Source: Chthoniobacterales bacterium
Lineage (GTDB): Bacteria; Verrucomicrobiota; Verrucomicrobiia; Chthoniobacterales; JACTMZ01
DNA length: 64,000 bases
Reading direction: 5' to 3'
NCBI GenBank assembly: GCA_018402585.1
Contig: JAGYIO010000001.1
Coordinates: forward strand, 62,001-126,000
This document shows positions 62,190-64,000 of this stretch, piece after piece. Positions within the stretch are counted from its first letter, which is position 1. Every line of letters starts with the position of its first letter. A model generated the notes under the pieces. It saw nothing but the letters and a program-made list of their open reading frames with translations, made no database searches and was not told the DNA's origin. A program made the position numbers and the translations under genes.

Positions 62190-63286
62190 TCAAAGCTTTC
62201 GCCGCCTTGCTCCCCTTTTTTTTCCTGCTCGCCATCACGCCGGCGAGATCCTTTTCCCCCGTCTTGCCCACGGACAACGATGCGCTCTTCCGCGGAAAAC
62301 CGGAAGAGTTTTACATGTATACGGACCGCAATTTCGAGGGCGTGAAGAGCCGGCCATGGCAAGGGGGCAGCTACGGTTTCACCCGCAATCAGCAGCGCGT
62401 CGAGGGGAAAATTCTCCTGACCAAATTCCACGAAGGTATTGATGTGAGCCCCCTCCGCCGCGACGCCTCCGGTCGACCACTCGACGAAATTCGCGCCATC
62501 GAGGGAGGACGCGTGGTCCACGTGAGCAACGATGCCAAAGATTCGAATTACGGAAAACTCATCGTGATCGAACACCAAGTCGAGGGCACCCCCGTCTTCA
62601 GCCTGTATGCCCACCTGGCCACGATCGAAGTACTTCGCGGGCAGGACATCGCGCGAGGTGACCGCATCGGCCTGCTCGGCTCGACCGGCACCGGCCTCAA
62701 CCAGCGCCGCGCCCACCTGCACCTCGAAGTTGCCCTCCTCTGGCACGACCAATTCGCCAGCTGGCACCCGGCCAATTTTCCCGCGCCGAACAAACACGGA
62801 CTCTACAACGGGATCAATCTGATCGGCCTCGACATCGCGGAATTCTACCTCCAGCAACGCAAAAACCCGAATTTAACCCTTCCCCAATTCATCAGGCAGG
62901 AAGACCCTTTCTTCCGCGTCCGTATTCCGGCATCGCCGCACTTCCAACTCCCCCGCCGCTATCCTTGGCTGGTCAAAGGCAATCCTGCCGGCGTGCGCTC
63001 GTGGCTGGTTTCATTCACCGCACCCGGGTTTCCCGTCCGGATCGAGCCCTCGTCCGAGCCCGCCTCCGCCCCGCGCGTCGAATGGGTCGCCCCGGTAAAA
63101 TTCCCTTACGCCAAATTGACCCGCCGACTGATCGATGGCTCGCGCCAGCAACCGCGCCTCGGGGAGAGCGGCGAAAAACTCCTCGGCCTCCTCACTTGGG
63201 ATCCGGACTTCCGGCCGTCGCCGGACGCGCAACGCGGCTTGTCAGAAGACGCCGCCCAGCTTAGGTTTGGGCCAGCCAATGAGTGA
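62186..63286 (+). CDS. M23-family metallopeptidase (LytM-like)
   Basis: [14 protein letters not shown]...[43 protein letters not shown]...[11 protein letters not shown]. Confidence 0.88.
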   Translation: MIKAFAALLPFFFLLAITPARSFSPVLPTDNDALFRGKPEEFYMYTDRNFEGVKSRPWQGGSYGFTRNQQRVEGKILLTKFHEGIDVSPLRRDASGRPLDEIRAIEGGRVVHVSNDAKDSNYGKLIVIEHQVEGTPVFSLYAHLATIEVLRGQDIARGDRIGLLGSTGTGLNQRRAHLHLEVALLWHDQFASWHPANFPAPNKHGLYNGINLIGLDIAEFYLQQRKNPNLTLPQFIRQEDPFFRVRIPASPHFQLPRRYPWLVKGNPAGVRSWLVSFTAPGFPVRIEPSSEPASAPRVEWVAPVKFPYAKLTRRLIDGSRQQPRLGESGEKLLGLLTWDPDFRPSPDAQRGLSEDAAQLRFGPANE

Positions 63287-63800
63287 CCGCAGCCCTTACG
63301 CTTACGATTCCAAAATTGAAGGCAATATCATTTTCACCCAACTTGACACCGCGATCAATTGGATGCGCAGCAACTCGCTTTGGCCCATGCCCATGGGCCT
63401 GGCCTGCTGCGCGATCGAACTCATGGCCGCGGGTGCCGCGCGTTTCGACATCGCCCGCTTTGGTGCCGAGGTGATGCGTTTTTCCCCCCGCCAAGCCGAT
63501 GTCATGATTGTCGCCGGCACCGTGACTTACAAAATGGCCCTCGCGGTCAAACGGATTTACGACCAGATGGCCGAGCCAAAATGGGTCATTGCCATGGGAG
63601 CCTGCGCGTCCTCCGGCGGCATGTATCGCAGCTACGCCGTTCTTCAGGGCATCGACCACCTCATTCCGGTCGACGTCTACGTGTCCGGATGCCCCCCCCG
63701 CCCCGAGGCCCTGCTCGACGGCCTGATGCGCCTGCAGAAAAAAATCATGGGGGAACATTCTTTCCTCGAGCAGAAAAAAGAGCTGCTCGCCTCAATCTGA
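63279..63800 (+). CDS. nuoB: NADH-quinone oxidoreductase subunit B
   Basis: [55 protein letters not shown]...[43 protein letters not shown]. Confidence 0.97.
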   Translation: MSDRSPYAYDSKIEGNIIFTQLDTAINWMRSNSLWPMPMGLACCAIELMAAGAARFDIARFGAEVMRFSPRQADVMIVAGTVTYKMALAVKRIYDQMAEPKWVIAMGACASSGGMYRSYAVLQGIDHLIPVDVYVSGCPPRPEALLDGLMRLQKKIMGEHSFLEQKKELLASI

Positions 63801-64000
63801 ATGAAGCTGCCCGAGGTTGCCGCAGCCCTGGCCTCGCGTTTCGGTGCAGGCCTGACCGGTCGCGTCGATTTCCGCGGCGAGACCACCCTGCTGCTCCAGC
63901 CTGAAGCCCTCCGCCCGGTCTGCGAGTTTTGCCGCGACGAACTCGGGTTCGATTTCTTGCTCGATATTTCGAGCATCGACCATTTTGAACACGAGCCGCG
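63801..64000 (+). CDS. nuoC: NADH-quinone oxidoreductase subunit C (N-terminal part)
   Basis: MKLPEVAAALASRFGAGLTGRVDFRGETTLLLQPEALRPVCEFCRDELGFDFLLDISSIDHFEHEPR; follows nuoB directly and runs off the window. Confidence 0.88.
   Translation, partial: MKLPEVAAALASRFGAGLTGRVDFRGETTLLLQPEALRPVCEFCRDELGFDFLLDISSIDHFEHEP

Overview
GC-rich bacterial chromosome segment with dense, mostly operonic housekeeping genes. The gene content (PEP-CTERM protein, DUF4912 protein, MEKHLA protein) suggests a Verrucomicrobiota-like organism; that placement is inference. Recognisable genes include pgi, leuCD, oppBC-type permeases, psuG, thiE, accCB, agmatine deiminase, miaB, bioB, thiL, sppA, tRNA-Leu(CAG), menG/ubiE, manA, recD2, rpmE, prfA, prmC, murA, a KamA-type aminomutase, an RlmI-like methyltransferase, two secreted GH13 enzymes, queD/queE/folE2, a PBP-type carboxypeptidase, a lipid-modification cluster, parB, a Xer recombinase and nuoB/nuoC. 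The most notable observations are: (1) a family of short palindromic, REP/BIME-like elements, often with a 5' GTAG, spread through intergenic gaps; one ~70 bp doublet lies in frame inside an rRNA-methyltransferase-like gene, one replaces the thiE stop region and one supplies the manA stop codon; (2) a 1240-aa secreted protein combining an AA10 LPMO, a plant citrate-binding-protein-like jelly roll, CBM2, Calx-beta and a GH9 cellulase; (3) a DUF4912 protein split by a single in-frame TAG; (4) a ~10 kb membrane-lipid modification locus interrupted by an ISL3-type insertion sequence; (5) a decaying membrane-protein pseudogene next to the Xer recombinase. All calls come from reading the sequence; no database search was run.
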